The translations under genes were made by a program, and so were the position numbers. DNA of 64,000 bases from Ignavibacteria bacterium (GTDB lineage Bacteria; Bacteroidota; Ignavibacteria; Kapaibacteriales; Kapaibacteriaceae). Position 1 is the stretch's first letter; each line of letters opens with the position of its first letter. The notes beneath the pieces were generated by a model, which saw only the letters and a list, made by a program, of their open reading frames with translations, did not search any database and was not told the origin of the DNA. The stretch is from contig CP054181.1 of assembly GCA_015709655.1 (NCBI GenBank), positions 609,262 through 673,261 of the forward strand, in the 5' to 3' direction. Shown here piece after piece: positions 46,612 to 57,387 of this stretch.

Positions 46612-46923
46612 ATGCATTTTTGTGCAATGGTACCCGTCGCCCCAGCCCCCTCCCTACCCACCGGAACACTAACCCAGGTACCCGGTATAGGCAAGTCTAT
46701 TGCAGCCGACCTGCATACCATTGGCATCTTCCAGGTTCAGGACCTGGTCGGACGTAATCCGGAAGAGCTCTACGCGGCATCGAACCAGTATGCAGGGCAC
46801 GTTCAGGACCGATGCCTGCTCTACGTTTTCAGGTGTGCGGTGTATTATGCCGAAACCAGGCCGCACCACCGGGAACCCGAGAAACTCCGCTGGTGGTACT
46901 GGAAGGACCGTAAACAACAGTAA
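46612..46923 (+). CDS. Helix-hairpin-helix protein of the Cdd1 (pathogenicity locus) family
   Basis: A 103-residue protein with an HhH motif (VPGIGKSIAADLHTIGIF) and the family's second half: ELYAASNQYAGHVQDRCLLY, FRCAVYYAE, EPEKLRWWYWKD. HhH domains bind DNA without sequence specificity; the role of this family is unknown. The start is uncertain between ATG 46612 and ATG 46627. Confidence 0.85.
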   Translation: MHFCAMVPVAPAPSLPTGTLTQVPGIGKSIAADLHTIGIFQVQDLVGRNPEELYAASNQYAGHVQDRCLLYVFRCAVYYAETRPHHREPEKLRWWYWKDRKQQ

Positions 46924-47039
46924 CATCTACCAGGTCTGGTGTCTTGTGCTTGTTGTATCCCGGTTCCGATCGTGATTACAATGCCGGCGTTCATGTATAT
47001 TCGCACCTATTGAAACCTTTTTTTCATTAACCTTAAGGA

Positions 47040-47591
47040 ATGCTTCGTATGAGGATTCTTCACTCTGCACTTGTTGTTCTATGCGCAATCACGATTGTTG
47101 CTTTAACACCATCCTGCTCCAGCAACAATACCGGTCCTGATGGCGGAGCTCAGCCCGGCACCATTGTAGCCACGGTAAACGGCCGAACCTTTACCACACT
47201 TACCATGACGACGAATGCCAGTCAAATCGAGGCGGCCGGAATAACAACTCTGATGATCCAGGGGAATACAGGCGGTACATCGTCTGATGCCGTAACGTTA
47301 TCAGTTGTTGGTATCAACGGTACCGGAACCTATCCAATCGGCGGCGGACCGAATATTGCAAACATCGCAACATACTCGTCCATTAAAGTTGACCTATCAA
47401 ACCCGGGTAATCCTGAAATCGGTACATGGCAGGCACCGTACAATGAAATGAAGGTTGGTGAAATTGTAATAACTGAGCTTACAGAGTCAGTTGTGAAAGG
47501 TACATTCTACTTTGATGCCAAGAATACCGGCGGCGATGGCAGCGTGGTTAAAATCACCTCCGGCGCCTTTAACATTCAATTTACAAAGTAA
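47040..47591 (+). CDS. Predicted lipoprotein, DUF6252-like
   Basis: A 183-residue protein with a lipobox (ALTPSC near residue 26). The mature part (TIVATVNGRTFTTLT, GGTSSDAVTLSVVGINGTGTY, VVKGTFYFDAKN) resembles the small DUF6252 surface lipoproteins of Bacteroidota. An in-frame ATG at 47049 is an alternative start. A strong terminator follows. Confidence 0.75.
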   Translation: MLRMRILHSALVVLCAITIVALTPSCSSNNTGPDGGAQPGTIVATVNGRTFTTLTMTTNASQIEAAGITTLMIQGNTGGTSSDAVTLSVVGINGTGTYPIGGGPNIANIATYSSIKVDLSNPGNPEIGTWQAPYNEMKVGEIVITELTESVVKGTFYFDAKNTGGDGSVVKITSGAFNIQFTK

Positions 47592-47626
47592 GTTAGTCCA
47601 ACCCGGGTTGCTGCAACATCACTTGA

Positions 47627-47658
47627 AAGGGCATCAAACTGATGCCCTTGTTTTATTC
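47627..47658 (+). terminator. Intrinsic terminator after the DUF6252-like lipoprotein
   Basis: AAGGGCATCA and TGATGCCCTT form a perfect 10-bp stem with the 3-nt loop AAC, followed by GTTTTATT. It separates the lipoprotein from typA. The rest of the gap to 47830 holds no supported gene. Confidence 0.88.
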
Positions 47659-47831
47659 ATTGTGTACGGATTCGGCGTAGTGCCTGCACTGAGATCCTTG
47701 AGGGGCAATCGTATCCGGCATGCCGAAGTTCGTCGGGGTGAAACCACCTCAGGGAACCAGTACAACCATCCGGCCCTATGGCAGGGACGGTCACGCCTAT
47801 CGCATCTGCACGAATCTGACGATATATGTTA

Positions 47832-47860
47832 TTGAGACTGGCATGAAGTCCGTATTTTTG
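47832..47860 (+). promoter_or_regulatory. Bacteroidota-type promoter of typA
   Basis: TTG (47832-47834), an 18-nt spacer and TATTTTTG (47853-47860). The predicted start is about 47867, leaving a leader of about 16 nt before the typA ATG. The same element and spacing drive fumC-murB. Confidence 0.65.
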
Positions 47861-47882
47861 TAGGCTATACTCATTACAACCC

Positions 47883-49718
47883 ATGCCAATTACGAAAAGA
47901 ACAGACCAACGGTCTATCGCAATCATTGCCCATGTTGACCATGGGAAAACCACACTTGTAGATCACATGCTCCGCCAGAGCGGCACCTTCCGCGAAAATC
48001 AGCAGGTTGCTGAGCGTGTTATGGACAGTGGCGACATCGAGCGGGAGCGCGGAATAACCATCATGGCTAAGAATGCCGCGGTGCGCTGGAAGGATGTTAA
48101 GATTAACATCGTTGATACACCCGGCCACAGCGACTTTGGTGGTGAAGTGGAACGCGTCCTCTCCATGGTTGACGGTGTGCTGTTACTTGTAGACTCCGCC
48201 GAAGGACCATTACCGCAAACGCGCTTCGTGTTGCGAAAAGCTCTTGAGATGGGCCTGCATCCGATTGTTGTGATAAACAAGATCGACAGGCAGGACGCTC
48301 GTCCGTCCGAGGTGTACGACGAAATACTTGAATTATTTATGAATCTGGGTGCCAGCTACGAACAGCTTGACTTCCCGGTAGTCTATGCAATTGGTAAAAA
48401 AGGTATTGCGCGAACTACTCCCGATTCTACCGAGGAGGATCTCACCGTCCTGTTCGATGCCATCTTAACGCACATCCCTCCGGCTGAAACCAATGCGGAA
48501 GCCGATTTCGGTATGGTTATTCGCGCTGTTGACTTCAATGATTACGTTGGCCGGATTGCCATCGGGCGCATTACCTCCGGAACCGTTCGGGTTGGCGATA
48601 ATGTTGCCCTGATCAAGCCTGACGGTGCACGCGAGAACTCGCGCATTACCAAGATGAGCGTCTTCGAAGGCATTTCACGTGTGGAAGTTCAGCAGGCTGA
48701 AGCCGGTGAGATCATCGCCTTGTCAGGCTTCGAAAATGTTTTTATTGGCGATACCATCGGTGCTGCCACGCTGGCAGAGCCCCTTTCCACCGTTAACATC
48801 GACGAGCCGACGCTGGCAATGTACTTCATGGTGAATACGTCGCCACTTGCCGGACGTGAGGGTACGTTTGTAACAACGCCAAAACTGCGCGAACGACTCT
48901 ACCGTGAATTGCGAAATAATGTTAGTATGAGGGTTGAGGATACCGACTCACCCGACGTGTTTAAGGTAAGTGCCCGCGGCGAACTCCAGCTTGCAATTCT
49001 AATTGAAACCATGCGGCGCGAAGGGTATGAGTTTGCAGTGTCACGTCCGGAAGTACTCTTTAAACGAACAGCCAACGGTGACGTGCTTGAGCCAATCGAG
49101 AACGTACTCGTTGACGTGCCGGTGGAATACAGCGGCACGGTAATCGAAAACCTGGGAAGGCGCAAGGGCATCCTGATTGCAATGAATCCCGGTACTGACA
49201 GTGTACGCTGCGAATTCAGTGTGCCCGCACGTGGCCTGATCGGCTTCCGTACCGAATTTCTGACAAATACGCGCGGGCTGGGGATTTTGCACCACACCTT
49301 TGCCGAATATGCCCCGTATTGCGGCGTTATTAGCGGACGCTCACGTGGCGCACTGGTGAATATGGAAGGGGGCTCTACCACCGCCTATGCACTGGAATCA
49401 ATTCAGGAGCGCGGTTCACTGTTTGTTGGACCCGGTATTGAAGCCTACGAGGGCATGATTATCGGCGAAAACAGTCGAGAGGACGATCTTGCCGTGAATG
49501 CCGTCCGCACCAAACACCTTACCAACATGCGCAGTAGCGGATCGGATGGAATTGTAAAACTGGACACCCCGCGGGCAATGAGCCTGGAGCAATGCATTGA
49601 ATTTCTGGAAGATGACGAACTGCTCGAAGTAACGCCCGAAAATATCCGCCTTCGTAAGAAAATTCTTGACACCACTATGCGTCAACGAGCCAGAAAAAGG
49701 GAAACTGTGACCTCGTGA
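47883..49718 (+). CDS. typA: Ribosome-associated GTPase TypA/BipA
   Basis: A 611-residue translational GTPase with G1 AHVDHGKTT (near 16-24), switch region GERGITI-like RERGITIMAK, G3 DTPGHSDF, G4 NKID, and the BipA-specific C-terminal domain (TRGLGILHHTFAEYAP). It acts on ribosomes in stress and assembly. The next gene's GTG overlaps its stop codon. Confidence 0.97.
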   Translation: MPITKRTDQRSIAIIAHVDHGKTTLVDHMLRQSGTFRENQQVAERVMDSGDIERERGITIMAKNAAVRWKDVKINIVDTPGHSDFGGEVERVLSMVDGVLLLVDSAEGPLPQTRFVLRKALEMGLHPIVVINKIDRQDARPSEVYDEILELFMNLGASYEQLDFPVVYAIGKKGIARTTPDSTEEDLTVLFDAILTHIPPAETNAEADFGMVIRAVDFNDYVGRIAIGRITSGTVRVGDNVALIKPDGARENSRITKMSVFEGISRVEVQQAEAGEIIALSGFENVFIGDTIGAATLAEPLSTVNIDEPTLAMYFMVNTSPLAGREGTFVTTPKLRERLYRELRNNVSMRVEDTDSPDVFKVSARGELQLAILIETMRREGYEFAVSRPEVLFKRTANGDVLEPIENVLVDVPVEYSGTVIENLGRRKGILIAMNPGTDSVRCEFSVPARGLIGFRTEFLTNTRGLGILHHTFAEYAPYCGVISGRSRGALVNMEGGSTTAYALESIQERGSLFVGPGIEAYEGMIIGENSREDDLAVNAVRTKHLTNMRSSGSDGIVKLDTPRAMSLEQCIEFLEDDELLEVTPENIRLRKKILDTTMRQRARKRETVTS

Positions 49719-50593
49719 AACACATAATCAGCATCGTTATTACTTGTTCGTGCCTTGTAAACGTAACGGTTACTGCCCAGCAGTACCGATTGTTTTACAA
49801 ACTCTCAAACGGTCAGAGCGTGCAGTACCAGGCCACCAGTACGTTGTGGCAACGCATTGCCGTCCCCGATAACGATGTTGTCACCGAAGTTGTAACTACT
49901 CTCCCTGTAACCATTTCGGCAATTGAATCGGTATTACAGCAAACCACACTGGCACTGCAATGGGGAAATGCAGGAGTGACGATAACGACCGGACCAACCA
50001 ATTCGCCCTCTGCACATACCGATAGCACGGTAACAATTCCTACGTCGGCTGTAAGCGAACGCTGGGTGCTGCTGCCAACCGGAGCGGTGATAAGTAAAAC
50101 TGTTGTTGCCGATTCACAAGCGCTGTCATTATCGGAAGTGATTTCATCCACGAAAATTTCTGACTACTTGTTTACTCCCTTCCCGCCACACGAACTTAGA
50201 ATTGGTGAAATGTGGTCGGTGCCGATGGCCGACACTACCACCTCGGAGAACGGGAAAAACACTGTTGTTTCTGCAGGTGCTATCCGGTACACTCTTGATG
50301 AAATTACCGACACTCTGGGCACGCGGTGCTGGAAGATCTCCTTCGGACCATCAACGATTAGTCAGAACGGAACACTACAGGGACAGGCGATGGCGCTTAA
50401 CGTGCGTGGCAGCGGCACCATCGCCGGCTGGTCACTGCATGACATCCGCACAGGCATGCCGGTCCATACGGTGGCAACGATCACGTCCACCATTTACATC
50501 TCCGGAGACACCGACAAGGCTGCCGCTCTCCCCGAAATTCCGGCTCTTTCAAAACTAACTATCGTTATTAATAAACGCTCTGGCGGACAGTAA
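49715..50593 (+). CDS. Secreted DUF6263-like protein
   Basis: A 292-residue protein with a signal peptide (to VTAQQ). The pattern LFYKLSNGQSVQYQATSTL, then GAVISKTVVADSQ and PPHELRIGEMWSV resembles DUF6263-type proteins. It starts at GTG, overlapping the typA stop (GTGA), so it is coupled to typA; the functional link is unclear. Probably a divergent relative of the next gene. Confidence 0.75.
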   Translation: MKHIISIVITCSCLVNVTVTAQQYRLFYKLSNGQSVQYQATSTLWQRIAVPDNDVVTEVVTTLPVTISAIESVLQQTTLALQWGNAGVTITTGPTNSPSAHTDSTVTIPTSAVSERWVLLPTGAVISKTVVADSQALSLSEVISSTKISDYLFTPFPPHELRIGEMWSVPMADTTTSENGKNTVVSAGAIRYTLDEITDTLGTRCWKISFGPSTISQNGTLQGQAMALNVRGSGTIAGWSLHDIRTGMPVHTVATITSTIYISGDTDKAAALPEIPALSKLTIVINKRSGGQ

Positions 50594-51465
50594 TGATGAA
50601 GGGGCTGTGGATTCTTGCGTTTTGTGTTACCGCTGCCATCCTTCCGGCAACAGGTGTAGCTCAGATTACACTGCCACCCAGACATGTTCAGCCACCACTG
50701 GGAAAGGACACCTTGTGTTTTCGGTATCAGTTCAGCCAGGGCGACACTCTGCTGTACCATATCGAGGCTGCCGACAGTATTGCAATTGTAGGCGAACCGG
50801 TTCTGCTTCGGCTTCGCATTGAAACGCTCCGCGTAGTCTGTGACAGTGTTCCCGCCCCGGGCATATACCACCTAACGCTTCAGACCATACAAGCCAGGGA
50901 GAAGACCATTGCCGGGGCCGACAGCTCCGTGCGTACAACCCATCCGTGGGTACACCGCATTACACATCTTGTTATTGACTCGCTCGGACACCGCCTTGCT
51001 GCCTGGAACTCGCAGCCCGACATAGCCCTACTGTCGCCCGGCGGAGCTTTTCAGCCACTGTACTTCCCGCCGATCGACACATCGTGCGGCCGCCAAAATC
51101 AAGGCTGGCTGTTTGCGGATACGATAGCGCTGGCTGAGTTTGGAACGCCGTACCCCGTTGCTTCGATGATGTGGTTATGGCGTGTTCAGGACAAGGTTGA
51201 CACTCTTGGAAAAACCTTTAACCAAATCCAGTACACCCAGAGTGGCATTGGCAGTATCACCCTAAAGGCTGCAGAAACATCGCTCACCACACTCTGTGTG
51301 ATGGCCGGTTACGGCAAGCTGACGTTTGAAACCCGTACCAACGCTCTCTTCCATCAGTTTACCACCTTGGAAAACAAACTGGAAATTTCGTTTGATGACG
51401 GAACCTCGAAAGAAGGGAAACACCATCTTATGATGAACATGCACTTAATTACCCCACAGGAATAG
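50593..51465 (+). CDS. Secreted protein related in plan to the preceding DUF6263-like protein
   Basis: A 290-residue protein with a signal peptide (to GVAQI). FRYQFSQGDTLLYHIEAADS parallels the start of the preceding product, and the rest is beta-rich. The ATG overlaps the previous stop (TAATG). Family not firmly recognised. Confidence 0.7.
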   Translation: MMKGLWILAFCVTAAILPATGVAQITLPPRHVQPPLGKDTLCFRYQFSQGDTLLYHIEAADSIAIVGEPVLLRLRIETLRVVCDSVPAPGIYHLTLQTIQAREKTIAGADSSVRTTHPWVHRITHLVIDSLGHRLAAWNSQPDIALLSPGGAFQPLYFPPIDTSCGRQNQGWLFADTIALAEFGTPYPVASMMWLWRVQDKVDTLGKTFNQIQYTQSGIGSITLKAAETSLTTLCVMAGYGKLTFETRTNALFHQFTTLENKLEISFDDGTSKEGKHHLMMNMHLITPQE

Positions 51466-51543
51466 CAGGTGAATTGATAAACTAACCTTATTTTTCTACT
51501 CCCACCGCAACACCCACCCCTGTTTAATATCACCGGCACACAA

Positions 51544-52890
51544 ATGATTCGCTTGTCTTCTCTGCTTTGCCTTTTGATTTTTACGGTAGCCGTTCACACT
51601 CAAACTGAGGGACTCCAAAAACCACTAACGCTGAATGACTGTGTTGCCATTGCGTTACAACAAAACTTTGACATCCTGTTATCGAATGCATCGGCACGAA
51701 GCGCAGCTGCCGGTTTAACTGCTGCCTTCGGACAGTACCTGCCCGGTGCATCCATCAATGCAAACTACTCCCGGCAGGTTACCAACCTGCGCCGGCAGAT
51801 CTCCTTTGTTGGTGGTATCCCCGTGTATGGTGACCCCCTGGCAAACAGTTACTCTTTGAGTGCCAATCTTAGCTGGCTGGTTTTTAACGGCTTTGGCCGC
51901 GAAGCCCAGTACGACGCCGCCAAATTTAATGTGGACGCAGCCGAAGCCGATATCCGCTCGCAGCGCATGTTTGTTGCCTACCAGGTAACCCGCGCCTACC
52001 TGAACGTACTGCGCACACGGCAGGTTGTGGAAACCCAACAGGAGGCACTCAGCGTTGCCAGGGCATTGTATGACAGAGTGAAGGCGCTGTACGATAACGG
52101 CAAGGCCCCAATTACCCAGCTTCTCTCGCAGGAAACCGAAGTTGCAAACCAGGAGACCTCGGTTGTTCAGGCAGAGAATAATTTCGAAACCGCAAAGGTT
52201 GAACTCCTCGTCCTCATGGGTTCCGACCCCTCGGTACCGGTTGAGATTGACGAAACATCGGTTGAAACCAATATTAACCAAACTGACCTTCATGAGTTTC
52301 GCAACACGATTGGCAGCGAGCAGGAAAGTGTACGCAGAGCCGTGCTCAGCAGACCGGATGTGGCGGCTGCCCGCAAACGCATGGAAGCGGCTGAAGCCTC
52401 GATGACAGTTGCCCGCTCCGGCTACTTCCCCACCATTTCTGCATCTGGCGGCTATTCCTGGAGCAACTTTGAACTCACAAACTTTGATACTCAGAGCCGC
52501 ACCTTTGTCGGTCTGAACATCCAGATACCCGTCTTTGACCAGTTCCGCACCAACCGGTCAATCGAGCAGGCCAGGTTAAATCAGCAACAGTCCAACATTG
52601 AACTCAAGCGAATTGAGCAAGGCATCCAGCAAAATGTCAGACGGGCATACCTTCAGCTTGCCGCCGCCGATAAGGGGCTGGAGATTGCCAACAAGGCAAT
52701 TAAACCGGCCACAACCGCCTACGATGCAATGCAAACCCGATTTAACGTTGGCGGCTCAACGCTGGTAGAACTGCAGCAGGCCAACTATCAACTCATTACA
52801 GCCCGCATCAATAAAATCAGTGCCGTGTACGCCTGGCTGGATGCTAAGGCATTTGTTGAATATTCAACCGGACTTTTCCAGGAGCAATAA
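51544..52890 (+). CDS. TolC-family outer-membrane efflux protein
   Basis: A 448-residue protein with a signal peptide and two OEP repeats (TLNDCVAIALQQNFDILLSN; FNGFGREAQYDAAKFNVDAAE). It is the outer-membrane channel of the exporter encoded by the next four genes; the adaptor gene starts 3 nt after its stop. A second TolC-type gene (9021-10352) belongs to the RND pump. Confidence 0.93.
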   Translation: MIRLSSLLCLLIFTVAVHTQTEGLQKPLTLNDCVAIALQQNFDILLSNASARSAAAGLTAAFGQYLPGASINANYSRQVTNLRRQISFVGGIPVYGDPLANSYSLSANLSWLVFNGFGREAQYDAAKFNVDAAEADIRSQRMFVAYQVTRAYLNVLRTRQVVETQQEALSVARALYDRVKALYDNGKAPITQLLSQETEVANQETSVVQAENNFETAKVELLVLMGSDPSVPVEIDETSVETNINQTDLHEFRNTIGSEQESVRRAVLSRPDVAAARKRMEAAEASMTVARSGYFPTISASGGYSWSNFELTNFDTQSRTFVGLNIQIPVFDQFRTNRSIEQARLNQQQSNIELKRIEQGIQQNVRRAYLQLAAADKGLEIANKAIKPATTAYDAMQTRFNVGGSTLVELQQANYQLITARINKISAVYAWLDAKAFVEYSTGLFQEQ

Positions 52891-52893
52891 CCA

Positions 52894-54195
52894 ATGGCAA
52901 AGAAAAAAACACGATGGTTTATCATACTGAGCATTGCCTTTATCGTATTCGTCATCGTCAGCGCGTCTCTCTGGTTTGTTACATCCCGGGGTGCCGACAC
53001 CATCCTTGTTTCTACACAGCCCGTTCAGAAGCGAACAATTGTGCAAACGGTAAATGCCATCGGAAACCTGCAACCTGAGTTCATGGTAAAAATCTCGTCC
53101 GAAGCCAGTGGCGAGATTATTTACCTTGGCGCTCGTGACGGTGATACCGTTCAGAAGGGACAGTTGCTGGTTCGGATTCAGCCCGACCTGGTACAAACTC
53201 AGATGGCTCAGTCCGTTGCCGCAGCCGATGCATCCCGCCTCTCAATAACGATTGCAAAGGCCGAAATGGACCGTACTGATGCTGAATTTAAACGTATTAA
53301 CGAACTTTATAAAAAAGACTATGCAACACAGGAAGAGCTGGACAGAGCTAAGGCTGCGTACGAGCAGGCTCACGGACGCTATACCCAGGCTCAGAGCACC
53401 TATGCCCAGGCTCGCGCAGCATTACGGCAGACCGAAGCTACTGCAAGCAGAACCACCATCGTTAGCCCTATGGCGGGCGTTGTGACCTACCTTGCCGTTG
53501 AAAATGGCGAGAAAGTGGTAGGTACGGCTCAAATGCAGGGAACCGAAATCATGCGGATTGCAAACCTGAACATCATGAATGCATGGGTGGACGTGGATGA
53601 AAACGATGTTGCCATGCTCTCTGTTGGCGATACCGCCAGGATTACCGTTGATGCCCTGCCCGACACATCATTTACCGGCATTGTGTACGAGATCAGTCAC
53701 TCACCTCGAGCTACGGCACAAGGCACCCAGAATGAAGTCATTAACTTTCAGGTCCGCATCCGAATTCAGAATCCCGATAAACGGATGCGTCCCGGCATGA
53801 GCGTTAGTGTTGATATTGAAACCGAAACCCGGCACAACGTCCCGGCAGTTCCAATTCAGGCAATCACGATTCAGCAGCCCAAGCAGGACAATGGAAGTTC
53901 TGATGACTGGCGCGTTTCTGACCGAAACCAGAAATCCCGCAGCAGGCAGAACGAACCCCAGAGCATCGTCTGGGTATCCAATGGTACCTCGGTACGGTCA
54001 CGGCCTATCCACACCGGCATCAGTGACCACGGATATATTCAGGTACTCTCGGGTCTGAAACTGGGCGAACACGTTGTTACCAGCCCCTTTGCTGCAGTAA
54101 CAAAGCTGCTGAGTGACGGAAGCAAAATCAAGGTTGAAGCACCGGAGCAGCGAAAGGCAAGATTCGACAAACTGCGCAAAGGCACACAGGAATGA
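52894..54195 (+). CDS. MacA-like periplasmic adaptor
   Basis: A 433-residue protein with one N-terminal membrane helix (about residues 7-28), lipoyl half-domains ([39 protein letters not shown]) and a long helical hairpin rich in Gln, Ala and Arg between them. It bridges the MacB-type ABC subunits to TolC. The next gene's ATG overlaps its stop (ATGA). Confidence 0.93.
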   Translation: MAKKKTRWFIILSIAFIVFVIVSASLWFVTSRGADTILVSTQPVQKRTIVQTVNAIGNLQPEFMVKISSEASGEIIYLGARDGDTVQKGQLLVRIQPDLVQTQMAQSVAAADASRLSITIAKAEMDRTDAEFKRINELYKKDYATQEELDRAKAAYEQAHGRYTQAQSTYAQARAALRQTEATASRTTIVSPMAGVVTYLAVENGEKVVGTAQMQGTEIMRIANLNIMNAWVDVDENDVAMLSVGDTARITVDALPDTSFTGIVYEISHSPRATAQGTQNEVINFQVRIRIQNPDKRMRPGMSVSVDIETETRHNVPAVPIQAITIQQPKQDNGSSDDWRVSDRNQKSRSRQNEPQSIVWVSNGTSVRSRPIHTGISDHGYIQVLSGLKLGEHVVTSPFAAVTKLLSDGSKIKVEAPEQRKARFDKLRKGTQE

Positions 54196-54875
54196 TCATC
54201 GCCATTGAGCATGTCTCGAAAGTGTACGCCATGGGCGAGGAAGACGTTCACGCCCTGAACGATGTTTCCTTAACTATTAACGATAATGAGTTTCTTGCCA
54301 TCATGGGTCCCAGCGGCTCCGGCAAGAGCACCCTCATGAATATGCTCGGATGCCTTGATACCCCATCATCGGGTACCTACCTCTTTAAGGGTAAAGACGT
54401 TCGCGCAATGTCTGACAGCGAACTGGCCGAGGTACGAAACCGCGAAATCGGCTTTGTTTTTCAAACCTTCAACCTCCTGCCCCGGTCAACAGCATTGCAG
54501 AATGTGGAACTCCCTCTGGTGTATGCGGGCGTAAAAGCGTCAGAACGGCGTCGTCGGGCCACTGAAGCTCTAAACCAGGTAGGCCTGGCCGACAGGGTTG
54601 ACCACAAACCCAACGAATTGAGCGGCGGACAACGCCAGCGCGTGGCCATTGCCCGTGCCTTAGTTACCAAGCCTGCCATCATCCTTGCCGATGAACCAAC
54701 AGGCAACCTGGATAGTAAAACAGGTGATGATATTATGGCAATGTTTAAAGCCGTGTGGCAGGCCGGGAATACCGTTATTCTGGTTACTCACGAAGAAGAA
54801 GTAGCCAGACATGCCAAACGAATTATCCGGCTTCGCGACGGAAGAATAGAGAGCGATGATGCTACGCCTGAGTGA
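54192..54875 (+). CDS. MacB/LolD-type ABC transporter ATPase
   Basis: A 227-residue ATPase with Walker [10 protein letters not shown] (39-47), signature [15 protein letters not shown] (near 141) and Walker [12 protein letters not shown] (near 160). It powers the two downstream permeases. Its 3' end overlaps the next gene by 20 nt. Confidence 0.95.
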   Translation: MIIAIEHVSKVYAMGEEDVHALNDVSLTINDNEFLAIMGPSGSGKSTLMNMLGCLDTPSSGTYLFKGKDVRAMSDSELAEVRNREIGFVFQTFNLLPRSTALQNVELPLVYAGVKASERRRRATEALNQVGLADRVDHKPNELSGGQRQRVAIARALVTKPAIILADEPTGNLDSKTGDDIMAMFKAVWQAGNTVILVTHEEEVARHAKRIIRLRDGRIESDDATPE

Positions 54876-56118
54876 GCTGACAGAATCGTTCAGAATTTCC
54901 GTTACCGCTCTCCGGCAAAACCTGATGCGGTCAGTTCTCACAACCGGAGGTGTTGTGGTTGGCGTGTTACTTGTTGTGGTCATGGGTTGGACGTTAAAGG
55001 GGCTTGACTCGGTATGGGAACAAACCATTGGTATTCTTGGCAGGGACATGCTCTACATTGACAAATGGCATTGGGGGGGTGGCGGGAACTGGCGAACAAT
55101 GGAAGCGCGGAAAAACATCACATACGAACAGGCCTTACGCATGCAGGAGCGCATGGAAAGTGCCGAATATACAATCCCGGTAATTCAGCGTTGGGGCGGA
55201 AGTATTAGCTTTCGCAACAAACAGGTGATGTGCAGCGTGCAGGGTACAACAGCGGATTATGGTAACACTCCGGCGGGAGCCACCGAGATGGGACGCTGGT
55301 TTAGCGGTATTGAAAATCAGCACGGTGCGCGAGTTACTGTGATCGGGCATGGTATTGCAAAAACTCTGTTTCCTGAACGGGATGCTCTTGGCAAAGTCAT
55401 TAAAATTAATGGTCACCCGTTTACGATTATTGGGGTTGTGGAGCGGCGCGGTTTTGTTTTCATGGACTTTATCGACAATCAGGTTTTTATTCCAATTGGA
55501 ACATTTCAGACAACCTATGGCTTTTTTGGGAAAAGCTTTTCTGTTGCCGTCAAAGCCGGGAACGAGAAACTGATGGATATTGTGCGTGACGAAGCACGCG
55601 GCCACATGCGTTCAATCAGGAATGTTCCTCCGGGAAGCGAGGATGATTTTAGTATCAACGAAATGGAGGCGTTCGATCAGCAGGTAGCCTCCATACGGTA
55701 TTCAATCTGGGCAGTTGGTATCGGGTTAACGGTTCTGGCCTTTGTTGTTGGCTCGATTGGCATCATGAACATCATGTACGTTAGCGTAACCGAGCGCACC
55801 CGCGAGATTGGTATCCGGAAAGCACTTGGAGCCCGCCGGTCCAGTCTGCTCGTCCAGTTTCTGATCGAGAGCTCGGCACTCTGCGTGATCGGAGCGGTTA
55901 TTGCCCTGCCAATCGCCCAGATCTTAGTGGGAACAACATACTGGGTTGCGCACTCGATCTTTAATCTGGAGTGGCTTAGTGCCGTAAGCCCCTTTATCCA
56001 ATTTGATCTACTACTCATCGCCATTGGTGTTTCGGTAGTTGTTGGCCTTATGGCCGGTTTACTGCCGGCAGTACGTGCTTCACGATTAGATCCGGTCGAG
56101 GCTCTGCGATATGAATAA
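54856..56118 (+). CDS. MacB-like ABC permease, first of two
   Basis: A 420-residue protein with the MacB plan: an N-terminal membrane helix, a periplasmic core domain (~50-270), then three helices with [21 protein letters not shown] and the C-terminal [14 protein letters not shown]. The E-IG-RKALGAR coupling segment contacts the ATPase. Confidence 0.92.
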   Translation: MMLRLSELTESFRISVTALRQNLMRSVLTTGGVVVGVLLVVVMGWTLKGLDSVWEQTIGILGRDMLYIDKWHWGGGGNWRTMEARKNITYEQALRMQERMESAEYTIPVIQRWGGSISFRNKQVMCSVQGTTADYGNTPAGATEMGRWFSGIENQHGARVTVIGHGIAKTLFPERDALGKVIKINGHPFTIIGVVERRGFVFMDFIDNQVFIPIGTFQTTYGFFGKSFSVAVKAGNEKLMDIVRDEARGHMRSIRNVPPGSEDDFSINEMEAFDQQVASIRYSIWAVGIGLTVLAFVVGSIGIMNIMYVSVTERTREIGIRKALGARRSSLLVQFLIESSALCVIGAVIALPIAQILVGTTYWVAHSIFNLEWLSAVSPFIQFDLLLIAIGVSVVVGLMAGLLPAVRASRLDPVEALRYE

Positions 56119-56139
56119 CATTCTGCAGGGACGGATGCG

Positions 56140-57387
56140 ATGAACCTTCGGGAATCAGTGGCAATGGCACTGGACGCCGTCCGTGCCAATAAACTACGGT
56201 CAAGTTTAACCCTCCTTTCTGTTGGGATCGGCGTGTTTGCCATCATCGCGTCAGTGGGTATCACCTCTACACTCTCTGCCTCGCTTAGTACACAGCTTGC
56301 AGACCTTGGGGAACACAGCTTCCTTATCCAACGAACGCCGTCGTTTCAGTTTCATGGCAACTGGCGCAAGTACATGAAACGAAAGCCAATCACTGTAGAG
56401 CTTGCTCGACAGTTTCGGCAAAGGATGACGCTGACACCGCTGATTACCGTTAGCAACACATCACCGGGATACACAATTAAGCGTGGACTTGAGTCAACAA
56501 ATCCCGACGTTTCGCTTATCGGCATTGACCACATGTATTTTGCTGTGAACAGCGCGTTGATTGCTTCGGGACGCTCCTTTGTGGAGCAGGACGTTGTTCT
56601 TGGTTCGCGCAATGCTATTATTGGTTATGATGTGGCCAACCTGCTGTTCCCGAACGAAGATCCGCTTGGCAAGGTTATTACTGTGAGAAACCAGAGGTTC
56701 ACAGTTGTAGGCATTCTGGAACGGAAGGGCGGGGTTTTAGGACAAAGCCAGGATAACCGGGTACTGATTCCGATTAGTGTTTTTGTTAAGTATTATACCT
56801 CTGAGTGGGACACCAGTGTTGACATCAGCGTTAAGGCAGTGTCGGCCATTGCCCTTGAGCCAACGGTTGACGAAGCCATTGGAGTGATGCGTTTACTTCG
56901 GCGTGTAAGGCCGGGTGAAGAAAACAACTTTGAACTGGACACCAACGAAGCATTAACCTCGCAGTTCAGTAACCTAAGCTCTGCCATCCTTGTTGTGGCC
57001 TGGATCAGTGGTCTGGGTGCACTGCTTGCCGCTGGCATCGGCATTATGAACATGATGCTGGTAAGCGTAAAGGAACGTACTCGTGAAATTGGCGTACGTA
57101 AAGCTCTTGGTGCCCGACGGTCCTGGATTGTCCGCCAATTCCTCATTGAAAGCATCACGCTGTGTCAGCTTGGTGGTTTCACCGGCATCATCGGAGGTCT
57201 GGGTATCACCGCCGTCACAGCCCTGATCCTGCAATCTGCCGGAATGCCATCACTGAGCATCGTATGGCCATGGCAAACCGTTATCTTCAGCGTGATCGCC
57301 TGTACAGCCATCGGTATGGTGTTTGGCTTGTATCCGGCGTGGCAGGCTGCGCGGCTTGACCCTATCGAAGCGCTTCGCTATGAGTAG
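56140..57387 (+). CDS. MacB-like ABC permease, second of two
   Basis: A 415-residue paralogue of the preceding permease, with the same plan and ending (QAARLDPIEALRYE). The pair probably forms a heterodimer on one ATPase, unlike the homodimeric MacB of E. coli. Its 3' end overlaps the convergent beta-helix gene by 26 nt. Confidence 0.92.
   Translation: MNLRESVAMALDAVRANKLRSSLTLLSVGIGVFAIIASVGITSTLSASLSTQLADLGEHSFLIQRTPSFQFHGNWRKYMKRKPITVELARQFRQRMTLTPLITVSNTSPGYTIKRGLESTNPDVSLIGIDHMYFAVNSALIASGRSFVEQDVVLGSRNAIIGYDVANLLFPNEDPLGKVITVRNQRFTVVGILERKGGVLGQSQDNRVLIPISVFVKYYTSEWDTSVDISVKAVSAIALEPTVDEAIGVMRLLRRVRPGEENNFELDTNEALTSQFSNLSSAILVVAWISGLGALLAAGIGIMNMMLVSVKERTREIGVRKALGARRSWIVRQFLIESITLCQLGGFTGIIGGLGITAVTALILQSAGMPSLSIVWPWQTVIFSVIACTAIGMVFGLYPAWQAARLDPIEALRYE

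Noticed and set aside
47512..47835. 107-residue plus-strand frame across the terminator
   Set aside because: It begins inside the lipoprotein gene in another frame and runs through a strong terminator hairpin.
47657..47953. 98-residue minus-strand frame between the lipoprotein and typA
   Set aside because: It starts inside typA and crosses its promoter; the sequence matches no family I recognise. Its middle part reads somewhat protein-like, so a gene remnant cannot be excluded.
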